The position numbers and the translations under genes are program-made. Positions 40,636 through 52,868 of a stretch of 64,000 bases of DNA are shown here, in pieces (positions within the stretch are counted from its first letter, which is position 1; each line of letters begins with the position of its first letter). The DNA is from Pilatotrama ljubarskyi. Its lineage: Eukaryota > Basidiomycota > Agaricomycetes > Polyporales > Polyporaceae. A model generated the notes under the pieces. It was not told the DNA's origin. It searched no databases and saw nothing but the letters and a program-made list of their open reading frames with translations. The stretch is from NCBI GenBank assembly GCA_022385805.1, contig MU277671.1, forward strand, positions 566,808-630,807, written 5' to 3'.

Positions 40636-43113
40636 ATGAAGATCGACTGGAGTAAGGTGGAACAGCCCGAGTTTGTCCCGTTTCGCTTCCCTAGCCGGCG
40701 ATCCGTGGTCTACGGGAGTAAAGGAGTCGTCGCCGCATCGCAGCCTCTCGCAGTCGAGGCTGGGCTAGAGATCCTCAGGAAAGGAGGCAACGCAGGTGAC
40801 ACCTTACGTTTTCCGCTGAGTATCTGGGCGTATAGTGACCTTGCTCTACTATAAAGCGGATGCCGCAGTTGCAACTTCCGCTGCTCTGAACGTTACTGAA
40901 CCTAGCTGCTGTGGAATTGGCGGGTACGTATCTCTCACATTCGACCTTAGTGTATCCACTTATCATGCTGATGGTCGCTGCACAGTGATGCGTTCTGCTT
41001 GTTCTATGACGCGAAAACCAAGACCGTGAAGGCGCTTAACGGCTCAGGACGTTCGCCCGCGAAACTAACGATTGATCATGTTCGGAGTCAAGGCGTCACT
41101 GGGGACAAGATACCCGGTACTAACCTCAACTCAGTTACAGTGCCAGGTTAGTCTCCCCGGCATGTGTCCGGACTTACCATGTCTGAGCGTGGTTGTAGGA
41201 GCGGCCGCTGCATGGGTCGATACTGTGGAGAAGCTCGGCAGCGGGCGACTGTCCGTAGCGGAGGTCCTGGAGCCTGCCATCAGGCTCGCAGAAGAGGGGT
41301 GAGCGGAGATTGCCTCCGTCCTCTTCAGGGTATCCCTGACGTGCACCTGTCCCCAGCTTCCCGGTGACGGAGATCAATAGTGCGCAGTATCAGAACCAGT
41401 ACCAGCAGCTGAAGACTGCCTCGCCAAACGGCGACGAGATGCTGCTAGACGGCAAGGCTCCCCTGCCCGGACAGTTCATGAAGCTCACGAACCTAGCGAA
41501 AACGTTCCGCGAGGTTGCGGAGAAGGGCAAGGATGGCTTCTACAAGGGCCGCGTCGCACAGGCTATCGTCGATCTCATCCAAAGCAAAGGGGGCGTGATG
41601 GAGCTCGAGGACCTCGCAAATCACAAGACGGACTTCGTCGAGCCTATCGAGTACACCTTCAAGGACGAGGTGACTGTATACGAGGTATGCTTGACTCTGG
41701 GTTCTGGTCATTGGGCTTGTGAGCGGATGATGACGGCCTTTGCAGTGCCCTCCCAACGGCCAGGGTATCACTGCCTTGCTCGCCCTCGGGATCCTAGACA
41801 ACCTAGAGGCGCAAGGAAAGATTGGACCATTGTTGGAAATGGAGCATAACTCAGCGGAGTATCTCCACGTCCTTGTCGAAGCTATGAGGTGTGTTGCGGT
41901 GTCTTTGCGTGTTCGAGCAGTGATCTGACGTTCCCCGCAGGCTCGCTTTCGCAGGTTAGGCATACTGCCTCACAAGCATCGTAGCTACTTGACTTACACT
42001 TGAAGCGTAACAGACAGCCAGTACTACGTGACTGACCCCAACTTCTCCAAGATACCGGTTGATGAGCTCCTTAGCAAGGTTCGCATCTGGCCCATGCTGA
42101 CGTCTTGTGCATTTCTCATCGGTCCGCCGTCCTTAGGAGTACCTCGCCTCTCGTGCAAAGCTGATCGACCCAACAAAGTCCAACCCCAACGTCGTTCACG
42201 TACGTCTGATTGTGCCACGAAGTTGACTACTTCGTCGCTGACGCATGGTGGCAGGGAAACCCTGTACATTCCTCAGACACTGTCTACTTCACCGTCTCGG
42301 ACCAGTGGGGGAACGCGTGCAGTTACATCCAAAGCAACTATGCAGGTCAGTTTGCCGTTTCGCCACAGTTGACTTGTCTAACGTATCCTTGACAGGCTTC
42401 GGAACAGCGGGTAAGGGATCCCGACTGCGCATACTGACTTTCCGCCGTACTCACGCCGTGTCTCCAGCCGTGCCAGAGGGCTGCGGATTTACGCTCCAGA
42501 ACCGTGGGTCGAACTTCAATCTCACCCCCGGCCACCCGAACGCGCTGCAGGGCGGAAAGAGGCCATACCACACTATCATTCCCGCCATGGCGCTGCGTGG
42601 GCAAGAGCTCTTCCTGAGCTACGGCGTCATGGGCGGCTTCATGCAGGTGTGCTCCCTATCCCGTCCCTTACGTCCCGAAAGACTGGCTGACATCTCGGGG
42701 ACAGCCGCAAGGACACGTTCAGGTACTCTTGAACCTGCTGCGCGGATACACGGTGCAGACCGCCCTCGACGCACCGCGGTTCTGTATCTCTGCCGGCAGC
42801 CCCGTGACGGAAAGCGCGCAGAGCAGCGAGTCGGGCGATATCAACAGCGAGGTATACTTCGAGGAGGGCATCCCCGAGGCTGTTATCAGCAAGCTGCGCG
42901 GTACGTCCTCCCCGCCTGTGTCAACAGCGTCAGAAGGGCTGACATGAGGGTGTGGCAGAAATGGGCCACGACGCGCGTCCTGTGAGCGGGATGAAGAGGA
43001 GCATGTTTGGCCGTGGACAGATCATCCAGAAGCTCACTGACAAGTCCGGGAAGACTGTGTGGGCCGCTGGATCCGACCCTCGAGCAGACGGACACGCTGC
43101 GGCGCAGATCTGA
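40636..43113 (+). CDS. Gamma-glutamyltransferase family protein without signal peptide
   Basis: Ntn-hydrolase of the GGT family. Typical GGTs cleave gamma-glutamyl bonds of glutathione at the cell surface or vacuole, but this one starts [20 protein letters not shown] without a signal or anchor, like bacterial YwrD/HpxW-type members. Evidence: [96 protein letters not shown] and [20 protein letters not shown]. The Thr in SSDTVYFTV is in the place of the processing nucleophile. Then [30 protein letters not shown] and [20 protein letters not shown]. About ten introns; the exon at 41941-41954 has 14 nt (LAFAD). The protein ends DGHAAAQI, about 600 residues. Convergent with the PP2C gene. Confidence 0.92.
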
Positions 43114-43378
43114 GGAAGCCTCGGGCGTGAAAATTTGCTATGCGCGACGACTCAATAATGTAAGCGATAGTATAGGGGTGTAGCTATATGCCGCAAGGAT
43201 GTATATATACGCGAGGTCCAAAGGGTTACGATGTGCACGGTTACAGACGGATTACACAAGACGGATTACACCAAAGAAATCGGGGATCACTGATTTACCT
43301 GCCTGAACTTGACTACGGATGCCAAATATACGACCGACTGCGAGAACGTCAATGATTGCTATCCAACACGAAGCGATA

Positions 43379-44995
43379 CTACATCCATCGTCCACGCTGT
43401 CGCTCGCTCCCCTGCATGTTTCTGAGCCGGTACTCCCGGAGGTCCTTCGTCCTGTCCGGGGCGCTGACACGACCCCAGCCTGCGAGCGGGACGATGACGG
43501 CGGTCATGTTGTCGTCGCCGCCCATGTCCTCTGCGAATGTCAGGATGCGTTCCGCCGCATGCTTTGGGCTCGGCGCGCCCCGCGCGAGGTCAGAAATTTC
43601 ATCATCAGACACGACAGAGGAGACACCGTCGGATAGGAGGGTGATGTGCGACCACTTGGATCCTGCATTTAGTCGCGGTCAGTCCCCGATGGGACTAAGG
43701 GAATGTGGAATGAACGTACCTTGAAGGAGTACGTTCCGGACTTCGGGTTCTGGTGTCACTCCGAAGGGCTTGAACTTCAGGTCCCCGAGACTGTCGGCAT
43801 ATAAGCAGTTTGACCCGACCACTGGGATTATCCTCGCTCACCATCGGGTATTAGCCAAGGCACCCATCCAACTAAGGAAGAGTGTCAGCGCATAAGCGGA
43901 TGGAAAGCGCATCCACTTACCGAACTTCACCAAAGGAGTCAGTGGTCAGGGCACCGACCATTCGACGCAGCCGCACGGATTCGACGCGAGCCTCGGCATG
44001 GTGCGCCTCGGTCATCGGTAGCACTGAGCCGTCAGTGGCGGTGAGCAGCACTCGCGTGTCTCTGTAAGGGGTTAGCGCAACGCACATATGGCGTTCGCAT
44101 AGTCCAGGGACCTACCCCACGTGAGCCACGGTGAGCGCGACCTTCTCAGCCTGAAAGAACCCGGAAGGAGGGTTATCGAGAGACTTCGCAAGAATCACCG
44201 ACGCTGTCGCGCCGCATTCCTTGGCCTCACTCTCTTCTGAGAGGATCTTGTCTACCTGCATATGGAACAGGCCGGCGTAAGCCCACAAGGAACTAGAGAA
44301 CGGCGCGGGAACCAACCTCGAAGAACGCAAGCGTCGCGCGCGCTTCCAGGTCCAGCTCTCGCTGGAAGTCCGGTGAGTCAGGATCCAGCCATGGGGCGAG
44401 TACGCCGCCGTCGAAGCGTCGGAAATAGCCTCCGAGCTCCTTTAACCATGCGTATAACTCCGGTATCTGCGCCTTGTTTACGTTCTCGAAGAGCCCATGG
44501 AGCTCCTGGCGGAGAAATTGGGAGACGGTGGAACCGCCATGGCCGTCATAGATGCCAACAAAGAGGACCTGACGGGCCAGGGCCGGAGGTAAGGCGGAGG
44601 GGTCCCAGTCGACGTTGTGCGCTTTCTTGAAACTGAGCGCGAGCTCCGCAGGGTCGAGCGATAACGCGGCATACGCGTAATGGTCCTCCTGGTGACTACG
44701 ATAGATTCGCGTGGTGAGATTAGCGGGAGCTGTAGGCGGAGGAGGGGAGCACGACTGACATACCTGCGCTCACCTCTGGAGGAGGCTACGCCGATGAAGT
44801 TCGGATTGTTTAGGGGCAGGCGGGCCGTCCCTGCTGCTAGGCCGTTGGGATTGGTACAGTACGAAGAGGATGCACATGGAGTAGGTCACCTGGGGTGCAG
44901 ATACGGATATAGTCATGATAGAGAGCGCGAGAGGGCCGTCTGAGGAACGGCGAGGACCGGAAGACCGAGGACCTGCGAGAGAGAAGTAGCGCCAT
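43379..44995 (-). CDS. PP2C-type protein phosphatase, mitochondrial (Ptc6-like)
   Basis: Mn/Mg-dependent Ser/Thr phosphatase. The start at 44995 gives an Arg/Ser-rich presequence (MALLLSRRSSVFRSSPFLRR) and then ALYHDYIRICTP. A 56-nt intron leads to AAGTARLPLNNPNFIGVASS, and a further one joins RGER to SHQEDHYAYAALSLDPAELA. Catalytic motifs: QED (metal), FVGIYDGHGGSTVSQFLRQE, ATASVILAK, LTVAHVGDTRVLL, and GGDDNMTAVIVPLAGW near the end. The stop is at 43379 after RQRGRWM. Length about 390 residues. The features fit the mitochondrial Ptc6 group, which in yeast acts on matrix proteins and mitophagy; the exact subgroup is inferred. Divergent from the acid phosphatase gene, 400 bp apart. Confidence 0.87.
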
Positions 44996-45395
44996 GCAAA
45001 GAGGCAGCGGCTGCGGTAGTGCACATCGAGTAACCCAGAGCTAGACCGGCCGACGTCGCGAGGACAGAGATGCGAGTTGGAGTGCAGCGTCGACAGTGCC
45101 GCAGAGCGAGAGGAGGGTCCGGAGATACGAACCCTAACCCGAGGTGCGTGTGGGGAATGGCGGTGACAGCATGGGCGCCTACCGATGCCGTATGCTGAAC
45201 AGTCCATCTGATCCCGCCGCGAATCCGAACATCACAAACCATCAGTAGGAATGCCCTTGACCTGTTCGATGTTCCATGTGCTCATCTTCCGAGTCGTCCG
45301 CCCACTCGGCTAGCAATCCCAGTGGCATATATAGCACGGTGCCATGACGAGATGCTCTCCCCGTCGCCCAACCACTTCGCGTCTGGCCTCCTAGC
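44996..45395. promoter_or_regulatory. Divergent promoter region PP2C / acid phosphatase
   Basis: 400 bp between divergent start codons. A TATA box for the acid phosphatase is at 45328-45334. The PP2C side shows no clear TATA box. Confidence 0.4.
45328..45334 (+). promoter_or_regulatory. TATA box of the acid phosphatase gene
   Basis: TATATAG, 62-68 nt upstream of the ATG at 45396. Confidence 0.6.
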
Positions 45396-47438
45396 ATGGC
45401 GTTGACAACCAGCCTCCTGCTCGCATTCTGCGGGGCATCCATTGTCCTGGCCAGCCCGCGAAGCGCCTCCACTTTCGCTGGAGCTACCACCAGCGCCGTG
45501 TTTCCGCCACCCGACGCGACAGACACGTCTGTGAACACCTTTTTCCCCGGCCCTGAGCAGGTCGGCCATGCGGGGCCAACACCGAGTGAGTTTGACGCGT
45601 GTACTCAAGCGTCGACGCTTCCTGACCTTGGCTCTACTCTAGCGGGTGACGAGGCTTGGGTCCTCCAGACGGCCCCTGCAGCGCCAGTCAAGGAGGATGT
45701 ATATCCTCTCGTTGACCCCGTCGAGGTTCAGACGACCGTCAATTCGAAGCCGTCATTTGACCCCATTCGGTCATGGGGCAATCTATCTCCGTGGTTCTCG
45801 GTCGGAGATGTCTTTGGTCTTCCAGACGCCTCTCCTGCTGTTCCCTCCGGATGCGAACTTACCCAAGTCCACCTGCTGCACCGTCATGGCGCGAGATATC
45901 CCACCTCAGGCTCTGGTCCCAGTGCGTTCGCAAGCAAAGTACATGCCGCGGCGACGTCGTCGGGCTTCAGCGCCTCCGGTCCACTCGAATTCTTGAACAC
46001 TTGGACCTACAAGCTGGGCGCGGAGTTGCTCACTCCGTTTGGTCGTCAGCAGCTGTGAGACTGATATGCAACAGGATCTGCGGTACTTGCGTACTGACGG
46101 ACCGAGTCTCCAGATTCGACCTTGGCAGTGCTTTCAGGGTCAAGTATGGTCACCTTCTCAAGGGCTTCACAGACCTTCCCGTCTTCCGTACCACTTCAGA
46201 AGGTGTGCGCGATCTGTAAGGCATGTAAACGTTTTCTGATGTGTCTCTTCTCCAGCACGTATGGTAGACTCCGCGTACGGCCTATCTGTTGAACATGATG
46301 ATGGAGCTCGAGCTGACCCTCTACAGCTTACACTTCGCAGCGGGCTTCTTCGGCGTGCAGCAGTACCAGGACTCCTACCACCAGCTAATCACCATCGAAG
46401 ACGACGGCTTCAACAACACACTCGCGCCCTGGACTGCGTGCCCCAACGCCAATAACGACATCCTGAACATCGGATTTGACGCAGCGGCCAACTGGACACA
46501 GATCTACCTGAAGCACACAGTCCCTCGTCTGCAAAAGTACATCAAGGGTGTGAACTTAACCACTTCGGACGTGCAGGCGATGCAAGAACTTTGTGCTTAT
46601 GAGACCGTCGCCCTCGGATACTCGGCTTTCTGCGACCTGTTCACGGAAGAGGAGTGGAAGGGCTATGAGTACAACCTCGGTGAGTGCACCTCTGCCAACG
46701 CTCAGCAATATGGCGAAAGTAACGAGCCTCCCCAGACTTGGAGCTGTGGTATAGCTTCGGACCTGGAAATCCCGCTACAGCAGCGCAGGGCATTGGCTAC
46801 GTGCAAGAGCTTGTCGCTCGTCTCACCCAGACGCCGCTCACTGAGTTCGCTACGAGCCTGAACGCGACTCTCGACAGCAGCAACGTGACCTTCCCGCTTA
46901 ACCAGCCCATCTACGTGGATGCTACCCATGATACGGTGATTTCAACCAGTGAGCGTAACATCCCTGGAGTTCGGAGGCCTTTCAGACTTATCATCATCAC
47001 TCGTAGTTCTTGTGGCCTTGAACTTCACCACCATGGCAGAAAATGGGCCCTTGCCCATTGATCACATTCCAAAGCACCAGGTGAGCTCGTGCAGGAATCT
47101 TCGACTCCACTCAACGACTGATTCCTTCTTGCTAGACTTACACCGGACAGCATCTCGTACCTTTCGCGTCCAACCTCGTAGGCCAGGTGATGTCGTGTCC
47201 GGCCTCACAGAAGTCTCAGGATAAGGAGTCATTCATCCGCTTTATCCTCAACGATGGCGTCGTTCCGCTCACCGGCATATCGCACTGCTCAGAGAACAAG
47301 AACGGCCTCTGTCCAGTGGCTGATTTCGTGAAGGGAATGAAGGAGCGTATCGCGGAGGTGGATTATGCATATGACTGCTTCGCGAACTACACCGTCCCGT
47401 GGCCCGATACCATCATCGACGGGCGGATGCACAAGTGA
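45396..47438 (+). CDS. Secreted histidine acid phosphatase (phytase-like)
   Basis: Releases phosphate from organic phosphomonoesters outside the cell; phytate may be a substrate. Signal peptide MALTTSLLLAFCGASIVLAS. After a region of about 120 residues comes the nucleophile motif LLHRHGARYPTSGSG (RHGxRxP), and near the C-terminus the proton donor motif YVDATHDTVIST (HD). Several N-glycosylation sequons (NLTT, NATL, NVTF, NYTV) and scattered Cys (CELTQ, CPNANN, CAYET, CDLF, CSENKNGLC, CFANYT) suit a secreted disulphide-bonded enzyme. One intron has GTACGG..CAG ends and joins RMVDSA to LHFAAGFFG. The first intron (45586-45642) is 57 nt and stop-free, so reading through keeps the frame. Total about 540 residues; stop after DGRMHK. 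Confidence 0.92.
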
Positions 47439-47704
47439 CCCTGTAGTTTAGTCACATACTCGGTACAAGCCCAAATGCAGTGGTCCTTGTAACCATCAAC
47501 AAACCCGCGAAAGTGAGCTGCCGGCGGAACGCGCGAGAGGTTACGATCGTGTGCGGCAGGAAGGAAACCCTACTTTAGGGGTCCGGTTAGTCATGCGGCG
47601 GGACGCGATCTGGTGCGATTGCGTGGAAGGAGTGACAGTGAGAGCGCACAAGTCCGGCCCAGCGTTGCTCAGCCCGGCTCACCGTAATCTTGCTTTCCAC
47701 CCCC

Positions 47705-50255
47705 ATGCTCTCTCGCTCGCTCCGCGCAGCGGCGCTCTCGAGGCGACGGGCTGTGCCCGTTTTCAGCGCAGTGCGGCTCTCGCGCACGTATGCTACCCCC
47801 TCGGACAACACTCCGAGGCCCGACCAGAAGCCTCCGAACGACTCCAAGGCCTCAGAAGACGGCGGGAAGCCTGCGGAGGGGCAGACAGAGAACAAGGAGG
47901 TGCAGGGAAAGGAGGGGGAGTCGAAGGAGGAGCCGCTGAATGGTCTCGAAGGATTTTTCCAGCGGTACCACCAGCAGCGGCAGGCGCAGAACACCGCCGC
48001 CGCGGGCCAGCAGACGCAAGGCCAGTCTAAGAACAACTCCCGCCAAGGCTCGTCGAACAACAGGCGAAACGGTGGGCAGAACCCGAACAACCCGTTCAAC
48101 CCGAATCAGCTCGCACTCCTTGCCACGACCGCTGCAATCTTCTTCGCCCTCTCGTCATCGTCCTACCCGTCCTCCCGAGAGATCACATGGCAAGAGTTCC
48201 GCACGGCTTTCTTGGACAAGGGCTTGGTCGACAGCTTGACCGTTGTGAATCGCTCGAAGGTCCGTGTCAAGCTGCACTCGAATGCCACCGGGACTATGTA
48301 CCCCACCGCTCCCAGCGGTGGCGGGGAGTACTACTTCTCCATCGGATCGGTAGAGGCATTCGAGAGGAAGCTCGACGAGGCGCAGAACGAGCTCGGCATC
48401 CCCTCGCACGAGCGCATACCTGTCTACTACCATGACGAGGTCTCCACCTTCAACTACATCCTCAGCTTCGGACCCACCCTGCTCTTTGCGGGTATCATGA
48501 TCTGGCTCTCCCGGCGTGCGGGAGGCGCTAGCGGCGGCAGCGGAGGAATCTTCGGCGTCGGCAAGTCCAAGGCGCGGATGTTCAACAACGAGACGGACGT
48601 AAGGGTGCGCTTCGCCGACATCGCCGGCATGGACGAGGCCAAGGTCGAGATCATGGAGTTTGTCTCCTTCCTCAAAGACCCGGCCAAGTACGAGCGACTG
48701 GGCGCAAAGATCCCTCGTGGTGCTATCCTCTCCGGTCCCCCTGGTACGGGTAAGACCCTACTCGCCAAGGCCACCGCGGGCGAGGCCGGCGTGCCGTTCT
48801 TCTCTGTTTCTGGTTCCGAATTCGTCGAGCTCTTCGTCGGTGTCGGTTCATCCCGCGTTCGAGACTTGTTCGCGACGGCAAAGAAGAATGCCCCCTCGAT
48901 CATCTTCATCGACGAAATTGACGCTATCGGTAAGGCTCGTGGCAAGGGCAAGGGCTTCGGCGGTAACGACGAGCGCGAGCAGACGCTCAACCAGCTCCTC
49001 GTGGAGATGGATGGCTTTGGCACGCAGGAGCACGTCGTCGTTCTCGCCGGCACTAACCGACCTGACGTTCTCGATCCCGCGCTGATGCGTCCTGGCCGGT
49101 TCGATAGGCACATCGCCATCGACCGTCCCGACGTCGTAGGACGGAAGGGTATCTTCCTCGTACATCTGAAGCCCCTGCGTCTCTCCCCCAACCTGCCCGA
49201 CCGGGAGAAGTTCGCGGAGAAGCTTGCGGTGCTCACTCCCGGTTTCTCTGGTGCCGACGTCGCGAACGTCTGTAACGAGGCGGCGCTGCATGCAGCCCGT
49301 GTCGGGAACGACGCGGTCACCGAGGAAGACTTCGAGGCTGCCATCGAGCGTGTGGTTGTCGGTCTTGAGCGGAAGAGCAGGCTGCTGAGCCCCGAGGAGA
49401 AGAAGACCGTTGCGTACCACGAGGCGGGCCACGCCATCTGCGGTTGGTTCCTCGAGCACGCAGATCCGCTCCTCAAGGTCAGCATCATCCCCCGTGGTGT
49501 TGGCGCTCTCGGCTATGCGAAGGTGAGATACTCCTGTACTGCTCTACATATATGATGCTTACATATGGCCGCTAGTACCTCCCTCCGGACCGCTACTTGC
49601 TGTCGACTCCTCAGATGCTGGACCGGATATGTATGACGCTCGGTGGTCGTGTCTCTGAGGAGATATTCTTTGGACATGAGAACGTCACGACCGGCGCTCA
49701 GGATGATCTCCAGAAGATCACCAAGATCGCCTTCGAAGCTGTCGCCAACTACGGCATGAACGACGTTGTGGGTCCGGTCAGCTATGGTGGCGCGAACGCG
49801 ACACAGGAATCCCTGGTCAAGCCTTTCAGCGAGAAGACCGCGGAGATGCTCGACGAGGAGGTCCGGAAGATGATCATGTGAGTTTCCTTCGGGGTTGGAT
49901 GCATCGTGTGAGGCTAACCCTTTCACTAGTCAAGCGCACCAACGGACAACAGAGCTCTTAACGAAGCACAAGGACGACGTCGAGAAGGTTGCGAAGCTGC
50001 TGCTCGAGAAGGAGGTTATCACTCGGTAAGTAGTTTCTCTGCTTTCATCTTGTGCAGTCGCTGATGGAATTGAGCAGTGAGGATATGATCGCTCTGCTCG
50101 GTCCCAGACCATTCGCAAACCGCAAAGACGCGATGGACAAGTGGTTGGAGGAGAACAGTCAGGAGCGTAGCGCACCACCACCTCTCGAGCCCGCGGAATC
50201 GTCCGAGGCGAACCCTGCACCGGCCGCGAAGCGGATAGACGACTTACATCCGTAG
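47705..50255 (+). CDS. AFG3: Mitochondrial m-AAA protease subunit AFG3 (Yta10)
   Basis: ATP-dependent zinc metalloprotease of the inner mitochondrial membrane, active side to the matrix; degrades misfolded membrane proteins and matures Mrpl32 in yeast. Presequence [20 protein letters not shown]; a Gln/Asn/Gly-rich spacer; membrane spans [20 protein letters not shown] and [19 protein letters not shown] around a small intermembrane domain. AAA module: [28 protein letters not shown] (Walker A), [12 protein letters not shown] (Walker B), [20 protein letters not shown] (second region of homology). Protease: [20 protein letters not shown] (HEAGH zinc site), then [18 protein letters not shown]. The tail has [20 protein letters not shown]. 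The first ATG is at 47705; a frame open from a TTG at 47690 is not a start. Three introns near the 3' end. [14 protein letters not shown] supports AFG3 rather than YTA12. Confidence 0.95.
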
Positions 50256-50493
50256 TTACCTGGGCATGTGTCGACGTCTGTGATCTAATCCCTGGGCTGT
50301 TCAGGCTGGACATATCATACCGCACGCGATCGTTTGTATCCACCACTGTATCTATCCTACATTTCCGAGCACCACTCACGATAATAAACGATCCACTAAT
50401 GGGCCACACGCCGTCGATACTTCCGGTGCGGGTGCGTGATTCCATTTCCATGTTAACATCATCAGAAACGTAAGTAGTCGTCGCCCATGCAGG

Positions 50494-52868
50494 TCATAGC
50501 GAGTACCGGAAGCCGCTCCATTTGTCGCCTTTCTCGCTCCTGGCTGCCTCGATACTCTCAAAACGGCCGTTTTCCTCGCGCGCATGTTTGTTGTCCACGC
50601 CGTCGATGATCTCGTCGCGCTCGCCCCTCTCCCTGGCAGCGTTCTCGCGCTTCAAGTGGAAGTACAACGCCAGCGAGCATATCCAGCCGATGGCGATGTA
50701 GGCGAGTACGATCCCGTGGCCTAGCCTATACCAGGGCTTGTCTACTGCGCGATACTGAGAGAAAAGGTCAGCTAGACGGAACTAGATACGTGCTGGGAGA
50801 ATGCAGGACGTACAACGTTGGAAGTGACAGCGCCGTTCAGGTTGCCCCAGCCAATAGCCATGCCGAGGACTGCGCTCCGCTTATATGAGCCTTCGACGTT
50901 GCTCGAGACCCAGGCTCTGCCCCGCTGTCAGCATTGAAGCATGCACGATTGACGCCTAACGATGACTTACACAGAGTTAGCTGCCGAGGTGGGACGAACG
51001 GTAGGGCTATGTGAGAAACATCACACTTAGGAATGGTCGGCCATACGTACGAATGGTAGGGTATATAGACCTGAAGGAAGCAGGTCAGTAACGCATGACG
51101 AAACTCAGGCAGAATACTAACGAAGCAGCCAGGTATACGGCGAAGTATGATAGTGATGGGTTTGTCGAGCACAGAAGGATGATATAGCCCACCAGCCCTG
51201 GAGGACAGGCGAATCGGTCAGCATTGCTCGACGGCGAATCTGAGCTCTTCGGTCTTACCGCTTCCGAACAGCCCGCTGTCGAGGCGTTAGCAACCGAACC
51301 AACTCGGTAAGCTCTGTGCACTCACAGGTTCACCCAGGCCCTAGTTTTCACCCTGTCGCCTAGGAAGCCAATGACTACTGTCATGATGCATGCCCAAGCA
51401 TACACTGGAACAGAGAGCAAATTCGCGGCGGTGGCCTGGAAACCGAGCTGGTTGATGATTGTGGGGGTAAAGAGCGAGAACGCGAAGAGAGGCCCATCGC
51501 TGCGTGCACGGTTAAGAGTGGCGTCAAGGTTGAGACTAGCCTGACGACTTACAATCCCATATAGATTCCCACTATTTCAGCGCAGTCAGTCACGCGATAG
51601 GTGAATTGCGGGTAACACTCACTTGCTAGCCACGTCTTCACGTCTGCCAGACTCTGCCAGACGTACTTCATCTTGAACTTCTCGCCGCCCGCACTGAACT
51701 TCATGTCCGCCTGCAGTCGACGAATGACCCACACGCCTGAGGATCACGCATTATCCTTCAGCACGAGTATTCCTACCGAGTGCTGCTCGACACTCACGTT
51801 CGGTCTCATTGAGGAACTTCGCGGTGTCTGGGAAGTCTGAGAGGATGAAGAAAGAAGCTATCGCACAGATGACTGTTACAAGGCCTTCCAGGATAAAAAT
51901 CCACGCCCAGCCGGGCTTCCCAGCGACACCATCCATATTGTGAATGGCTGCTGCAAGGAGTCCACCTAGTGCAACGCATTAAACGCTTCCGTTAAGGCCA
52001 CTATTAGTTGGGAAGGGGCGTACTGAAGGCTCCCGCGATGGTCGCCGAGGAGAAGAACACTCCTACCCGACTCCCGAGTTCGTTCCTTCTATACCAGCTG
52101 TGCCAGGGGTGTCAATGCTCGCGGCAATAGTGGCAGTCCGTGGAGCAGCGCATACCAGGAGAGATAGAAGACAATGCCGGGGTAGAGACCTGCTTCTGCA
52201 AGTCCTAGCAACACTCGGAGCCCTGACAAGCGGTGAGCTGACCGTCAGGCTCATTAATTGCAATGGACATACCAACGAGGCCAGCGTAGTTTGTTACCAC
52301 GCCATGAAGAGTCTGTAATGGGACATTTAGCATTATATGGAGGTGCATTTCGGGTTATACTTACCATGGCAATGCCCCAGACCAACATGATGAAGGACAA
52401 CCATAGCGAAGGACGCAGCTTCTTCAGAGCGAGATTGCTTGGTGGCTGATGACTAGGGATTCAGGTCTAGGGACCTAGGCCTCCAGCAGAGAACGCACCT
52501 CAAAGAGAGAATACGGGAAGAAGAAGACGGTAAGAGCTACAAGGTACTGCTTGTCGGTGATGTGTAAATCATCCGTCATGTGGTACAGCTAAAGGACCGC
52601 AGTCATCATCAGCTACAGTGTCCTCAGCTCGGCATACTAGTAAGGCATCACTCACCTTTGCGTTGCCGATGTTTCCGCGGTCCAGGAAGTTCAGAAGGTA
52701 TAGAACTGCGAGCCAGGGCACCACATGCCAGTCTATCCGCCTCATGAGCTTGCGACCATCGACGCTAGAAGTGTCCACATCCGGTCGATATACGTTCTCT
52801 GTTGCGTCCTGGATGATGACCGTCTCCGGATCCTTGTACTCCTTCTGCGATGCAGTCTCCAATGACAT
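50494..52868 (-). CDS. MFS anion:cation symporter, Dal5/Tna1 type
   Basis: Predicted plasma-membrane importer of an organic anion; relatives carry allantoate, ureidosuccinate, nicotinate or other carboxylates. Start MSLETASQKEYKDPETVIIQ, then KLMRRIDWHVVPWLAVLYLL and NFLDRGNIGNAK, the family signature of helix 1. Further: LYHMTDDLHITDKQYLVALT, FFFPYSLFE, LRVLLGLAEAGLYPGIVFYL, WYRRNELGSRVGVFFSSATI, AGKPGWAWIFILEGLVTVIC, FPDTAKFLNETER, GIYMGFDGPLFAFSLFTPTI (using a 19-nt exon, 51553-51571), SVAWVSSNVEGSYKRSAVLG and IAIGWICSLALYFHLKREN. The C-terminus ends KGDKWSGFRYSL at 50494. More than ten short introns, all read as GT-AG. It lies next to UreD, which fits nitrogen scavenging. Convergent with AFG3. 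Confidence 0.88.

Noticed and set aside
47690..47704. Five-codon extension of AFG3
   Set aside because: The first codon is TTG; the first ATG is 47705 and starts a good presequence.
48454..49488. Long minus-strand open frame of 344 codons
   Set aside because: It is antisense to the AAA and protease domains of AFG3; the open frame results from GC-rich codon use. No motifs of its own.
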